Source of the DNA: a bacterium HR39
Lineage (GTDB): Bacteria; Pseudomonadota; Alphaproteobacteria; Geminicoccales; Geminicoccaceae
NCBI GenBank assembly: GCA_002898955.1
Contig: BEIP01000040.1
Span: 1 to 8,007 of the forward strand
Length of the DNA stretch: 8,007 nt
Direction of reading: 5' to 3'
Below the pieces are notes generated by a model. It had not been told where the DNA came from. It saw nothing but the letters and a program-made list of their open reading frames with translations, and made no database searches. Below are positions 1 through 8,007 of the stretch, piece by piece. Position numbers and translations under genes: made by a program. Each line of letters opens with the position of its first letter. Positions within the stretch are counted from its first letter, which is position 1.

Positions 1-1334
1 GCCCCCACGGCCCGCTGCACGGCCATGTGCGCGTGCCGGGCGACAAGTCCATCTCCCACCGGGCGCTGCTGTTCGCGGCGCTCGCCGCCGGCCGCTCCTC
101 CATCGAGGGGCTGCTGGAAGCGGAGGACGTGCTGGCGACGGCGCGGGCGGTGGCGGCGCTCGGCGCCGACGTGCGGCGCGAGGGTCCGGGCCGCTGGAGC
201 GTGCACGGCTGCGGCGTCGGCGGGCTGGCCGAGCCGGAGGACGTGATCGACTGCGGCAACGCCGGCACGCTGGCGCGGCTGCTGCTCGGGGTGCTGGCCG
301 GCCATCCCCACTTCGCGGTGCTCACCGGCGACGCCTCGCTGCGCCGGCGGCCCATGGCGCGGGTGGTGGAGCCGCTGCGGCTTTCCGGCGCGGCCTTCGA
401 CTTCCGGGCGGGATGCCGCCTGCCGCTCGCCGTGCGCGGCCGCACCCGGCCGCTGCCGGTCTCGTGGAAGAGCCCGGTGGCCTCCGCCCAGGTGAAGTCG
501 GCCATCCTGCTGCTCGGCCTGCACGCGCCCGGGCGCAGCGAGGTGGAGGAGCCGGCACCTTCGCGCGATCACAGCGAGCGCATGCTGCGGGCCATGGGAG
601 CGCGTGTGGAGGAGGAGCTGTCGGCCGACGGCCGCCACCGGGTCGCGATCTGCGGCGATGCCGAACTGCGGCCGACCCACTTCGTGGTGCCGGGCGATCC
701 CTCCTCCGCCGCCTTCCCGGTCGCCGCAGCCGCCGCCACGCCGGGCTCGGCGGTGCGGGTCGCGGGGATCTCCGTCAATCCGCTGCGCACCGGCTTCTTC
801 ACGACACTGGCCGAGATGGGGGCGAAGATCGCCTTCGAGGGCGAGCGGGAGGTGGGCGGCGAGCCGGTGGCGGACATCGTGGTGGAGGGCGGGGAGCTCT
901 CGGCGGTGGAGGTGCCGGCGGCGCGCGCCCCGGCCATGATCGACGAATATCCCGTGCTGGCGGTGGTGGCGGCGCGGGCACGCGGCACCACGGTGATGCG
1001 CGGCCTTTCCGAGCTGCGGGTCAAGGAGAGCGACCGGCTCGCCGCCATCGTCGAGGGGCTCGTGGCCTGCGGCGTGCGGGCCTGGAGCGAGGGGGACGAT
1101 CTCTTCGTCGAGGGCCGCGGTGCACCGCCGCCCGGCGGCGGCGTGGTGGAGGCGCGGCTCGATCACCGCATCGCCATGGCCTTCGCCGTGCTCGGCGGGC
1201 TGGCCGAGCGGCCGGTGGAGATCCACGGCGCGGAAGCCGTGGCGACCAGCTTCCCGGACTTCGTCGAGGTGATGCGCGGCCTCGGTGCCGGGATCGAGGT
1301 CCTCGCGGAAGAGGGCGGGGAGGAGGTGCGGTGA
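1..1334 (+). CDS. aroA: 3-phosphoshikimate 1-carboxyvinyltransferase (EPSP synthase), 5' partial
   Basis: EPSP synthase joins phosphoenolpyruvate to shikimate-3-phosphate, the sixth step of the cytosolic shikimate pathway to aromatic amino acids. The reading frame is open from base 3 and encodes GPLHGHVRVPGDKSISHR, so the usual few N-terminal residues lie upstream. The GTG at 27 falls inside the conserved N-terminus and is unlikely to be the real start. Motifs seen are PGDKS (Lys at 45-47), GNAGT (255-269), GDASLRRRPM (Arg at 348-350), SAQVK (483-497), RDHSE (564-578), PGDPSS, DEYP (Asp at 942-944), RVKESDR (1017-1037), DHRIAM (Arg at 1167-1169) and TSFP (1245-1256). RDHSE, GDKS and SAQVK match motifs used to define class II EPSP synthases such as the Agrobacterium CP4 enzyme. 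At the position equivalent to Ala100 of CP4, this protein has Gly (264-266), as sensitive enzymes do. The stop overlaps cmk. Family identity is very secure; class is inferred from motifs. Confidence 0.97.
   Translation, partial: PHGPLHGHVRVPGDKSISHRALLFAALAAGRSSIEGLLEAEDVLATARAVAALGADVRREGPGRWSVHGCGVGGLAEPEDVIDCGNAGTLARLLLGVLAGHPHFAVLTGDASLRRRPMARVVEPLRLSGAAFDFRAGCRLPLAVRGRTRPLPVSWKSPVASAQVKSAILLLGLHAPGRSEVEEPAPSRDHSERMLRAMGARVEEELSADGRHRVAICGDAELRPTHFVVPGDPSSAAFPVAAAAATPGSAVRVAGISVNPLRTGFFTTLAEMGAKIAFEGEREVGGEPVADIVVEGGELSAVEVPAARAPAMIDEYPVLAVVAARARGTTVMRGLSELRVKESDRLAAIVEGLVACGVRAWSEGDDLFVEGRGAPPPGGGVVEARLDHRIAMAFAVLGGLAERPVEIHGAEAVATSFPDFVEVMRGLGAGIEVLAEEGGEEVR
1321..1326 (+). promoter_or_regulatory. 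Shine-Dalgarno site of cmk
   Basis: A full AGGAGG core lies 4 nt before the GTG at 1331. It is the strongest ribosome binding site in the window, and it fixes the non-ATG start of cmk inside the last codons of aroA. Confidence 0.75.
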
Positions 1335-2014
1335 GCGCGAAAGCCGCATGCCGTCCGGTGATCACCGTCGACGGCCCCACGGCCTCGGGCAAGTCCACCA
1401 TCGCCCGGCGGATCGCCGAGCTGTACGGCCTGCCGTTCCTCGATACCGGCCTGCTCTACCGCGCCGTGGCGCGCCGGCTGCTCGACGAAGGGCGCGATCC
1501 GGCCGACGCGGAGGCGGCGGTGGAGGCGGCGCGCAGCCTGCGGCCGGAGGAGCTCGGGCGGCCGGACCTGCACACCGAGGAGGTCTCGCAGGCGGCCTCC
1601 CGGGTGGCGGCCATTCCCGAGGTGCGCGCGGCGCTCCTGGAGTTCCAGCGACGCTTCGCGGAGCAGCCCCGGGGCGCGGTGCTGGCGGGGCGCGACACCG
1701 GCACGGTGGTGTGTCCCGACGCGCCGGTGAAGCTGTTCGTCACCGCCTCGGTGGAGGAGCGGGCGCGGCGGCGGTTCGAGCAGTTGCGGCGCCGCGGCGA
1801 GCCCGCTATATTCGCCCGCGTCTTGGAGGAGCTCGAGGAGCGGGATCGCCGCGACACCCAGCGGGCGGTCGCGCCTTTGCGTGCTGCACCGGACGCTCTG
1901 GTGATCGACACCACGCACAGGAGCGTGGAGGAGACGCTGGAGCTGGTGCGGCGGCACATCGAGGCGTGGCGCGCCCGGTCCTGTTCGTCGCACGCTCCCC
2001 CTGAGGCACCGTGA
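1331..2014 (+). CDS. cmk: Cytidylate kinase (CMP/dCMP kinase)
   Basis: Cmk phosphorylates CMP and dCMP with ATP, recycling cytidine nucleotides for RNA, DNA and phospholipid synthesis in the cytosol. The 227-residue product has the normal family length. It shows a P-loop GPTASGKST (residues 15-23), the LDTGLLYR nucleotide-monophosphate-binding segment (37-44), GRDTGTVV (119-126, with Arg121-Asp122 matching the CMP-contacting pair of the E. coli enzyme), an Arg-rich lid (ERARRRFEQL) and RDTQRAVAPL near the C-terminus. The GTG start overlaps the aroA stop as GTGA, and an AGGAGG at 1321-1326 lies 4 nt upstream, which selects this start. The frame is open far upstream, but that part is a shadow of aroA. 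aroA-cmk-rpsA is a well-known proteobacterial order. The Walker lysine is followed by Ser-Thr where E. coli-type enzymes often have Gly-Thr. The gene also carries a likely promoter for rpsA. Confidence 0.97.
   Translation: MSAKAACRPVITVDGPTASGKSTIARRIAELYGLPFLDTGLLYRAVARRLLDEGRDPADAEAAVEAARSLRPEELGRPDLHTEEVSQAASRVAAIPEVRAALLEFQRRFAEQPRGAVLAGRDTGTVVCPDAPVKLFVTASVEERARRRFEQLRRRGEPAIFARVLEELEERDRRDTQRAVAPLRAAPDALVIDTTHRSVEETLELVRRHIEAWRARSCSSHAPPEAP
1784..1812 (+). promoter_or_regulatory. Predicted sigma70-type promoter inside cmk, probably for rpsA
   Basis: A TTGCGG hexamer (1784-1789) is separated by exactly 17 nt from TATATT (1807-1812). Transcription would start near 1819, giving rpsA a leader of about 255 nt that includes the last third of cmk. 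Runs of A and T this long are rare in the surrounding GC-rich DNA. The frame encodes ordinary cmk residues (PAIF), so the AT-rich choice is not forced by the protein alone. Promoters upstream of and inside cmk that serve rpsA are known in E. coli. The call rests on sequence match only. Confidence 0.55.
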
Positions 2015-2024
2015 CAACCCCAGC

Positions 2025-2069
2025 CCGGACCCGGTCCCCGTGCCCGCGGTCCGGTTCGCCACAACCGGA
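2025..2069 (+). promoter_or_regulatory. rpsA leader with two mutually exclusive hairpins, one covering the ribosome binding site
   Basis: Stem B pairs TCCGGTT (2050-2056) with AACCGGA (2063-2069), 7 bp around a 6-nt CGCCAC loop. It buries most of the CGGAG (2066-2070) that is the only plausible Shine-Dalgarno site for the ATG at 2076. Stem A pairs CCGGACC (2025-2031) with GGTCCGG (2048-2054), 7 bp around a 16-nt loop, and shares 2050-2054 with stem B, so only one can form. Forming A would free the ribosome binding site. S1 is known to repress its own translation in E. coli through a structured leader; a similar role here is inference. Chance pairing is common in GC-rich DNA. Confidence 0.4.
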
Positions 2070-2075
2070 GTCCTG

Positions 2076-3881
2076 ATGAACACGACAGCCGTTGCCGAAG
2101 TCCCCGCTCCGAGCCGCGAGGAGTTCGCGGCGCTTCTGGAGGAGACCCTCGGCCCCAGCCCGCGCATCGAGGGCAACGTCGTCACGGGCCGCGTCGTCGC
2201 CATCGACGGCGACGAGGTGGTCATCGACGTCGGCCTCAAGTCCGAGGGGCGGGTGCCGGTCAAGGAGTTCACGCGTCCCGGCGAGCCCGGCGTGCCGAAG
2301 CCGGGCGACCTGGTCGAGGTCTACGTCGAGCGCTACGAGGACCGCACCGGCCAGGTCGTGCTGAGCCGCGACCGCGCCCGGCGCGAGGAGTGCTGGAACC
2401 GCCTCGAGGAGGCCTACCGCAAGGGCGAGCCGGTCACCGGCCGCATCTTCGGCAAGGTCAAGGGCGGCTACGCCGTGGACCTCGGCGGCGCCGTCGCCTT
2501 CCTGCCCGGCAGCCAGGTCGACATCCGGCCGGTGCGCGACATCGGCCCGCTGCTCGACAGGCCCGAGCCCTTCCTCATCCTCAAGATGGACCGCCGCCGC
2601 GGCAACATCGTCGTCTCGCGGCGCGCCGTGCTGGAGGAGAGCCGCGCCGAGCAGCGCAAGGAGCTGCTGGCGAGGCTGCACGAGGGCCAGGTGCTCGAGG
2701 GCGTGGTCAAGAACATCACCGACTACGGCGCCTTCGTGGACCTCGGCGGCGTCGACGGCCTGCTGCACGTCACCGACATCGCCTGGCGGCGCATCGCCCA
2801 CCCGGCCGACGTGCTGCAGATCGGCCAGACGGTGCGGGTCAAGGTCATCCGCTACAATCCGGAGACCGGCCGCATCTCGCTGGGCATGAAGCAGCTCCAG
2901 CCCGACCCGTGGGAGGGCGTCGCCCTCAAGTATCCGGTCGGCGCCAGGTTCCGCGGCCGCGTCACCAACGTCACCGACTACGGCGCCTTCGTCGAGCTCG
3001 AGCCGGGCGTGGAGGGCCTCGTCCACGTCTCGGAGATGAGCTGGACGAAGAAGAACGTCCACCCGAGCAAGATCGTCTCCATCGGCCAGGAGGTCGAGGT
3101 GATGGTGCTCGACGTGGACGAGGAGAAGCGCCGCATCTCCCTCGGCCTCAAGCAGTGCCTGCCGAACCCGTGGGAGGAATTCCTCGAGAAGCACCCGAAG
3201 GGCTCGGTGGTCGAGGGCGAGATCAGGAACATCACCGAGTTCGGCCTGTTCGTCGGCCTCGAGGGCGAGATCGACGGCCTCGTCCACATCAACGACCTGT
3301 CGTGGACCGAGCCGCCCGAGGAGACCATCAAGAAGTACAAGGTCGGCGACATCGTCAGGGCGGTGGTGCTCGACGTCGACGTCGAGAACCAGCGCATCGC
3401 CCTCGGCATCAAGCAGCTCGAGGAGGACCCCTTCAGGAAGGCCATCGCCGGCATCCGGAAGGGCAGCCGCGTCACCTGCGTGGTGAAGGCCGTCACCCCG
3501 CAGGGCCTCGAGGTGGAGACCGTCTCGGGCGTGCCCGGCTTCATCCGCCGCAGCGAGCTCGCCCGCGAGCGCAGCGAGCAGCGGCCCGACCGCTTCGCCG
3601 TCGGCGAGAAGCTGGACGCGCTGGTCACCGGCATCGACGAGGCCAACCGGCGCCTGATCCTCTCGATCCGCCAGCTCGAGATCGAGGAGGAGCGCCAGGC
3701 CATGCAGGCCTTCGGCTCGCCCGACTCGGGTGCGACGCTGGGCGAGATCCTCGGCGAGGCCCTGCGCCAGAAGCAGAAGGAGCTGGAGACGCAGCGGAAG
3801 GACACCGGCGGGAAAGCCGCACGGGAGGAAGGCTCCGCCGCGGAGCCGGAGTCCGGCGGGGACAGCGACCGGCAGGGCTGA
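2076..3881 (+). CDS. rpsA: 30S ribosomal protein S1
   Basis: S1 binds mRNA on the 30S subunit and helps unfold and place it for initiation. The 601-residue product has six OB-fold S1 domains, at about residues 32-101, 116-184, 203-274, 288-360, 375-448 and 463-535. Domains 3 to 5 carry the best consensus (NITDYGAFVDL, NVTDYGAFVEL, NITEFGLFVGL, each followed by GL(L)VH and ending in ISLG(M/L)KQ or IALGIKQ). Domains 1 and 2, which contact the ribosome in E. coli, are divergent as usual. The tail (536-601) holds SPDSGATLGEILGEAL and then a charged Lys/Gln/Glu/Ser-rich end; it makes the protein somewhat longer than E. coli S1 (557). The ATG at 2076 is chosen because CGGAG lies 5 nt upstream and the usual N-terminus follows. 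The frame stays open back to a GTG at 2040, but that extension would be atypical. A promoter within cmk and leader hairpins suggest separate control. Confidence 0.97.
   Translation: MNTTAVAEVPAPSREEFAALLEETLGPSPRIEGNVVTGRVVAIDGDEVVIDVGLKSEGRVPVKEFTRPGEPGVPKPGDLVEVYVERYEDRTGQVVLSRDRARREECWNRLEEAYRKGEPVTGRIFGKVKGGYAVDLGGAVAFLPGSQVDIRPVRDIGPLLDRPEPFLILKMDRRRGNIVVSRRAVLEESRAEQRKELLARLHEGQVLEGVVKNITDYGAFVDLGGVDGLLHVTDIAWRRIAHPADVLQIGQTVRVKVIRYNPETGRISLGMKQLQPDPWEGVALKYPVGARFRGRVTNVTDYGAFVELEPGVEGLVHVSEMSWTKKNVHPSKIVSIGQEVEVMVLDVDEEKRRISLGLKQCLPNPWEEFLEKHPKGSVVEGEIRNITEFGLFVGLEGEIDGLVHINDLSWTEPPEETIKKYKVGDIVRAVVLDVDVENQRIALGIKQLEEDPFRKAIAGIRKGSRVTCVVKAVTPQGLEVETVSGVPGFIRRSELARERSEQRPDRFAVGEKLDALVTGIDEANRRLILSIRQLEIEEERQAMQAFGSPDSGATLGEILGEALRQKQKELETQRKDTGGKAAREEGSAAEPESGGDSDRQG
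2716..2992 (+). repeat. 22-bp exact direct repeat in S1 domains 3 and 4
   Basis: Bases 2716-2737 are repeated exactly at 2971-2992, 255 bp (85 codons) downstream in the same frame. Both copies encode the TDYGAFV core of an S1 domain. The repeat reflects domain duplication kept alike by shared codon choice. Confidence 0.85.
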
Positions 3882-4076
3882 GCGCCGGCCCGACGGCAGC
3901 GGCGACGTACGGGCGGGGCGGACCGGCGGCTCCGCCCCGTCTCCGTTCCGGCCCGCACGCGCCGTCGCCCTTGCCGCGCACCGCAGGCGGGCTCATCTCT
4001 GCGGCCCGGATGCCGCCCGCTCCGCGCGGGCCGGCGGCGGACGGGTGGGCGGGCGCCGCGGACGGGACAGCGAACG
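3882..4076. other. Intergenic region between rpsA and cysS
   Basis: This 195-base gap holds the terminator candidate and further GC-rich inverted repeats, such as GCCGCC (4012-4017) with GGCGGC (4033-4038) and CCCGC (4016-4020) with GCGGG (4026-4030). I see no convincing small ORF, tRNA or ihfB remnant. The promoter of the cysS operon should lie here or in the rpsA tail, but no good hexamer pair is visible. GGGA at 4064-4067, 9 nt before the cysS GTG, is the only ribosome binding site candidate and is weak. Confidence 0.6.
3914..3939 (+). terminator. Candidate rho-independent terminator after rpsA
   Basis: CGGGGCGGA (3914-3922) pairs perfectly with TCCGCCCCG (3931-3939), a 9-bp stem with an 8-nt loop, 32 nt after the rpsA stop. 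Flanking G-U and G-C pairs could lengthen it. The bases after it (TCTCCGTTCC) are only mildly T-rich, so it is a weak or GC-type terminator at best. Its place between two apparent operons supports the call. Confidence 0.45.
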
Positions 4077-5434
<1,358 letters not shown>

Positions 5435-5450
<16 letters not shown>

Positions 5451-7054
5451 CGGGGAAGCGCATCTTCCTCTACGACACCACCCTGCGCGACGGCGCGCAG
5501 ACCCAGGGCGTCACCTTCACCGTGGGTGACAAGCTCAAGGTCGCGCGCATGCTGGACTCGCTCGGCGTCGACTACGTGGAGGGCGGTTGGCCCGGGGCCA
5601 ATCCCACCGACGACCAGTTCTTCGGCGAGAAGCGTCCCCGGCTCTCCCGCTCGAAGCTGTGCGCCTTCGGCATGACCCGCCGGGCGGGACGCAGCGCCGC
5701 CAACGATCCCGGACTGCGGGCGCTGTTCGACGTGCGCCCGGACGTGGTCACCCTGGTGGGGAAGAGCTCGGCCCGCCAGGCGGAAGGGGCCCTCGGGGTC
5801 ACCCGCTCGGAAAATCTCGACATGATCCGTGAGAGCATCGCCGAGGCCAAGCGCCACGTGCCGGAGGTGATGTTCGACGCCGAGCACTTCTTCGACGCCT
5901 TCAAGGCCGATCCCGACTACGCGCTGGCCTGCCTCGAAGCGGCGCTCGGGGGCGGCGCCGACTGGCTGGTGCTGTGCGACACCAACGGCGGCACCCTGCC
6001 CTTCGAGATCGAGGAGATCGTGGGCCGGGTGCGCGAACGTTTCCCCGAAGCGCGGCTCGGCATCCACGCCCACAACGACACCGGCAACGCCATCGCCAAT
6101 TCGCTGGCGGCGGTGCGGGCCGGCTGCACCCAGATCCAGGGCACCCTCAACGGTCTCGGCGAGCGCTGCGGCAATGCCGATCTGGTGGCACTGATCCCCA
6201 CGCTGGTCTTCAAGATGGGGCTCGATGTGGGCATCCCGCCCGAGAACATCCGCCACCTCACCCACCTCTCGCGCACCTTCGACGAGCTGCTCAACCGGGT
6301 GCCGAACCGCCACGCGCCCTACGTCGGCGCCTCCGCCTTCGCCCACAAGGGCGGGCTGCACGCCTCGGCGGTGCTCAAGGACCCCTCCTTCTACGAGCAC
6401 ATCGACCCGGATCTCGTGGGCAATTCCCGTGACATCCTCGTCTCCGACCAGGCGGGCCGCTCCAATCTGCTGCGCCGCTTCGAGGAGATGGGCATCCATC
6501 TCGACATCGACGAGTACCAGACGCGGCGCATCCTCGACCTGGTCAAGACGCGTGAGGCCCAGGGCTTCTCCTACGACGGCGCCAGCGCCAGCTTCGAACT
6601 GCTGGTCCGCCGCGAGCTCGGCCAGGTGCCGGACTACTTCGACGTGGTCCGCTTCCGGGTGATCAACGAGCGCCGCTACAACGCCCGCGGCGAGCTCGTG
6701 CACGTCTCGGAGGCCACCCTCAAGGTGCGGATCGGCACGCGCGAGTTCCACGAGGTGGCGGACGGCGACGGTCCGGTGAACGCCATCGACCGGGCCCTGC
6801 GCAAGGCGCTGGTCGAGGTCTATCCGGTCCTCGCCGACATGCGGCTCGTGGACTACAAGGTGCGCATCCTCACTCCTGAGAGGGGCACGGCGGCGGTCAT
6901 CCGGGTGATGATCGAGAGCGAGGACTCGCAGGGGCGGCTGTGGCAGACGGTGGGCGTCTCGGAGAACATCATCGTCGCCTCCTACAACGCCCTGCACGAC
7001 GCCATCACCTGGAAGCTGCTGGCCGAGGGCGCGCAGGCGCCGGACGGGCGATGA
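5435..7054 (+). CDS. cimA: Citramalate synthase
   Basis: CimA condenses pyruvate with acetyl-CoA to citramalate, the first step of a threonine-independent route to 2-oxobutyrate and isoleucine. The 539-residue protein has a TIM-barrel acyl-CoA lyase-type domain with LYDTTLRDGAQTQGVTF (residues 12-28; Arg18 and metal ligand Asp19), a VEGGWPGANPTD segment, the metal-binding HAHND (211-215) and NGLGERCGNADL (239-250, with Glu243 and Asn247). A LeuA-type C-terminal regulatory domain (roughly 410-530) follows, which in this family binds the feedback inhibitor. VEGGWPGANPTD and DTTLRDGAQTQG are typical of the long CimA subfamily rather than 2-isopropylmalate synthase. The ATG at 5435 is preferred because GGGAA (5426-5430) lies 4 nt upstream. 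The alternative ATG at 5447 overlaps the cysS stop as ATGA and would shorten the protein by four residues. Substrate is inferred from family; isopropylmalate or homocitrate synthase activity is less likely. Confidence 0.92.
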
Positions 7055-7881
7055 AGCTCACCGCCAAGGCGGAGACGGCGCGCCGGGCGCTCCCCGGGGA
7101 TCCCGGCCCGGCGGTGATCCTGGTGCGGCCCCAGCTCGGCGAAAACGTCGGGCAGGTGGCGCGGGCCATGCTGAACTTCGGGCTCACGGACCTGCGCCTC
7201 GTGCGCCCGCGCTTCGGCTGGCCCAACGCCAAGGCGGTGGCGGCCGCGGCCGGCGCCTACGAGGTGCTCAACCGCATGCGCATCTTCGACGATCTGGCAG
7301 GGGCGGTGGCGGACCTCCACCTCGTCTTCGCCACCACCGCCCGCGAGCGGGGCATGGACAAGCCGGTGGTCACCGCCGAGGAGGCGGCCCGGCGCATGCG
7401 CGAGGCGCACGCCTCCGGCCTGCGGACGGGCTGGCTGTTCGGCCCCGAGCGCACCGGCCTCGACAACGAGGAGATCGCCCGGGCGGACGCGATCCTCACC
7501 ATCCCCCTCAATCCGGCCTTCTCCTCCCTCAACCTCGCCCAAGCCGTGCTGCTGTGCGCCTACGAGTGGTTCCACGGCGGCGACCGCACGCCGCCGGTGC
7601 AGCGGGCCGAACCGCAGGACCGCCCGGCCACGCGCGGCGAGCTCGACGCCTTCCTCGACTGGCTGATCGCCGAACTCGACGCCACCGGCTTCTTCCGCAG
7701 CCCCACCCGCCGCGAGAGCCTCGTGCGCAGCATCGAGACCATGTTCGCCCGCTTCCACCCCACCGTCTCCGAGCTCAACCTGCTCTTCGGCATCGCCAAA
7801 CATCTCGCCCGCCGCGGCCGACGCGGCGCGCCGGAGGAGGCCGGGGAGACCGAGCCCGGCGAGGTGCCCACGCGATCGTGA
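7051..7881 (+). CDS. trmJ: tRNA (cytidine/uridine-2'-O)-methyltransferase, TrmJ-like
   Basis: This is a SpoU-family SPOUT methyltransferase, which uses S-adenosylmethionine to methylate a ribose 2'-hydroxyl, in TrmJ at position 32 of the tRNA anticodon loop. The 276-residue product shows the three knot motifs: NVGQVAR (residues 32-38, the NxGxxxR of motif 1 after VILVRPQLGE), LFGPERTGLDNEE (129-141, motif 2) and IPLNPAFSSLNLAQAV (151-166, motif 3 with SLN). The C-terminal helical extension (about 195-260, ELDAFLDWLIAELDATGFF and then RSIETMFARFHPTVSELNLLFGIAKHL) is the typical TrmJ tail and is absent from minimal TrmL proteins. The ATG overlaps the cimA stop as ATGA, so translation is probably coupled. 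The ribosome binding site (GGACGGG at 7042-7048) is weak. Family is certain; the exact tRNA target is inferred. Confidence 0.9.
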   Translation: MKLTAKAETARRALPGDPGPAVILVRPQLGENVGQVARAMLNFGLTDLRLVRPRFGWPNAKAVAAAAGAYEVLNRMRIFDDLAGAVADLHLVFATTARERGMDKPVVTAEEAARRMREAHASGLRTGWLFGPERTGLDNEEIARADAILTIPLNPAFSSLNLAQAVLLCAYEWFHGGDRTPPVQRAEPQDRPATRGELDAFLDWLIAELDATGFFRSPTRRESLVRSIETMFARFHPTVSELNLLFGIAKHLARRGRRGAPEEAGETEPGEVPTRS

Positions 7882-7905
7882 GGACCGCTCCCCCTTTCCG
7901 GGGCC

Positions 7906-7947
7906 GGCGGATGGCCGAGATCCGGGACGACCCTGCGAAGATCCGCC
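7906..7947. repeat. 7-bp inverted repeat just before the last gene
   Basis: GGCGGAT (7906-7912) and ATCCGCC (7941-7947) can pair across a 28-nt loop. The right arm ends directly at the ATG of the following gene. It could be a leader hairpin, part of an operator or chance; there is no T tract to make it a terminator. Confidence 0.3.
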
Positions 7948-8007
7948 ATGCACCGGCTGTCCGCGCTGTTCCTCGTTCCGCTGCTGCTGCTCGCATCGCC
8001 CGGCGCC
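7948..8007 (+). CDS. N-terminus of a putative exported protein, 3' partial
   Basis: Only 20 codons are in the window, open to its edge. They encode MHR, then a strongly hydrophobic stretch LSALFLVPLLLLA, then SPGA, which is the layout of a Sec signal peptide (positive n-region, hydrophobic core, small residues at a possible cleavage site). No lipobox cysteine is seen before the end. A weak GAAG (7937-7940) lies 7 nt before the ATG. The gene starts 66 nt after trmJ on the same strand and could be the operon's next member or a separate unit. The mature protein cannot be identified from what is present. An overlapping ATG at 7911 in another frame gives an Ala/Arg-rich peptide and is less likely. 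Confidence 0.55.
   Translation, partial: MHRLSALFLVPLLLLASPGA

Noticed and set aside
413..1330. Upstream in-frame extension of cmk within aroA.
   Set aside because: The added sequence is the shadow of aroA, and the strong AGGAGG before the GTG at 1331 fits a normal-length Cmk.
2011..2039. GTGACA as a -35 element close to rpsA.
   Set aside because: The bases 17 nt downstream (GTCCCC) bear no likeness to a -10 element.
2040..2075. GTG start extending rpsA by 12 codons.
   Set aside because: The extension has no ribosome binding site and would translate through the leader hairpin. The ATG at 2076 has CGGAG 5 nt upstream and gives a usual S1 start.
3831..3847. GGCTCCG/CGGAGCC inverted repeat as an rpsA terminator.
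   Set aside because: It lies inside the rpsA coding tail, has a 3-nt loop and no T tract. The hairpin at 3914-3939 is a better candidate.
3971..3999. TTGCCG with CATCTC 17 nt downstream as a cysS promoter.
   Set aside because: The -10 element matches the consensus at only two of six positions, too weak to call.
7891..7903. CCCC-TTTCC-GGGG hairpin after trmJ as a terminator.
   Set aside because: The stem is only 4 bp and is followed by GC-rich sequence without a T run.

Overview
This is a very GC-rich stretch of bacterial chromosome carrying housekeeping genes, all on the + strand and almost without gaps. The best guess for the host is a high-GC alphaproteobacterium, possibly of the Rhodospirillales type. 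Three things point that way: the class II-like EPSP synthase, a cytidylate kinase with an LDTGLLYR motif, and an S1 protein ending in an SPDSGATLGEIL-type tail. The gene order aroA-cmk-rpsA, then cysS-cimA-trmJ, also fits. The assignment rests on remembered family features, not on a search.

Positions 1-2014 hold aroA (shikimate pathway; its 5' end lies outside the window) and cmk (CMP/dCMP kinase), whose GTG start overlaps the aroA stop. A sigma70-like promoter sits inside cmk at 1784-1812. It probably gives rpsA its own transcript with a leader of about 255 nt. The 61-nt cmk-rpsA gap can form two mutually exclusive hairpins, one of which buries the rpsA ribosome binding site. rpsA (2076-3881) encodes a six-domain S1 protein.

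Positions 3882-4076 form the only sizeable gap (195 bases). It contains a plausible GC-rich terminator, so two transcription units probably meet here. The ihfB gene that often follows rpsA in proteobacteria is not present.

Positions 4077-7881 hold cysS (cysteinyl-tRNA synthetase), cimA (citramalate synthase, isoleucine precursor route) and trmJ (tRNA 2'-O-ribose methyltransferase). Each stop overlaps the next start, so they look like one translationally coupled operon linking amino-acid supply, tRNA charging and tRNA modification. After 66 nt a new gene begins with a signal peptide and runs off the window.

I found no mobile element, CRISPR array, tRNA or rRNA, and no evidence of a novel multi-gene system. 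The most interesting signal is the possible regulatory switch in the rpsA leader.
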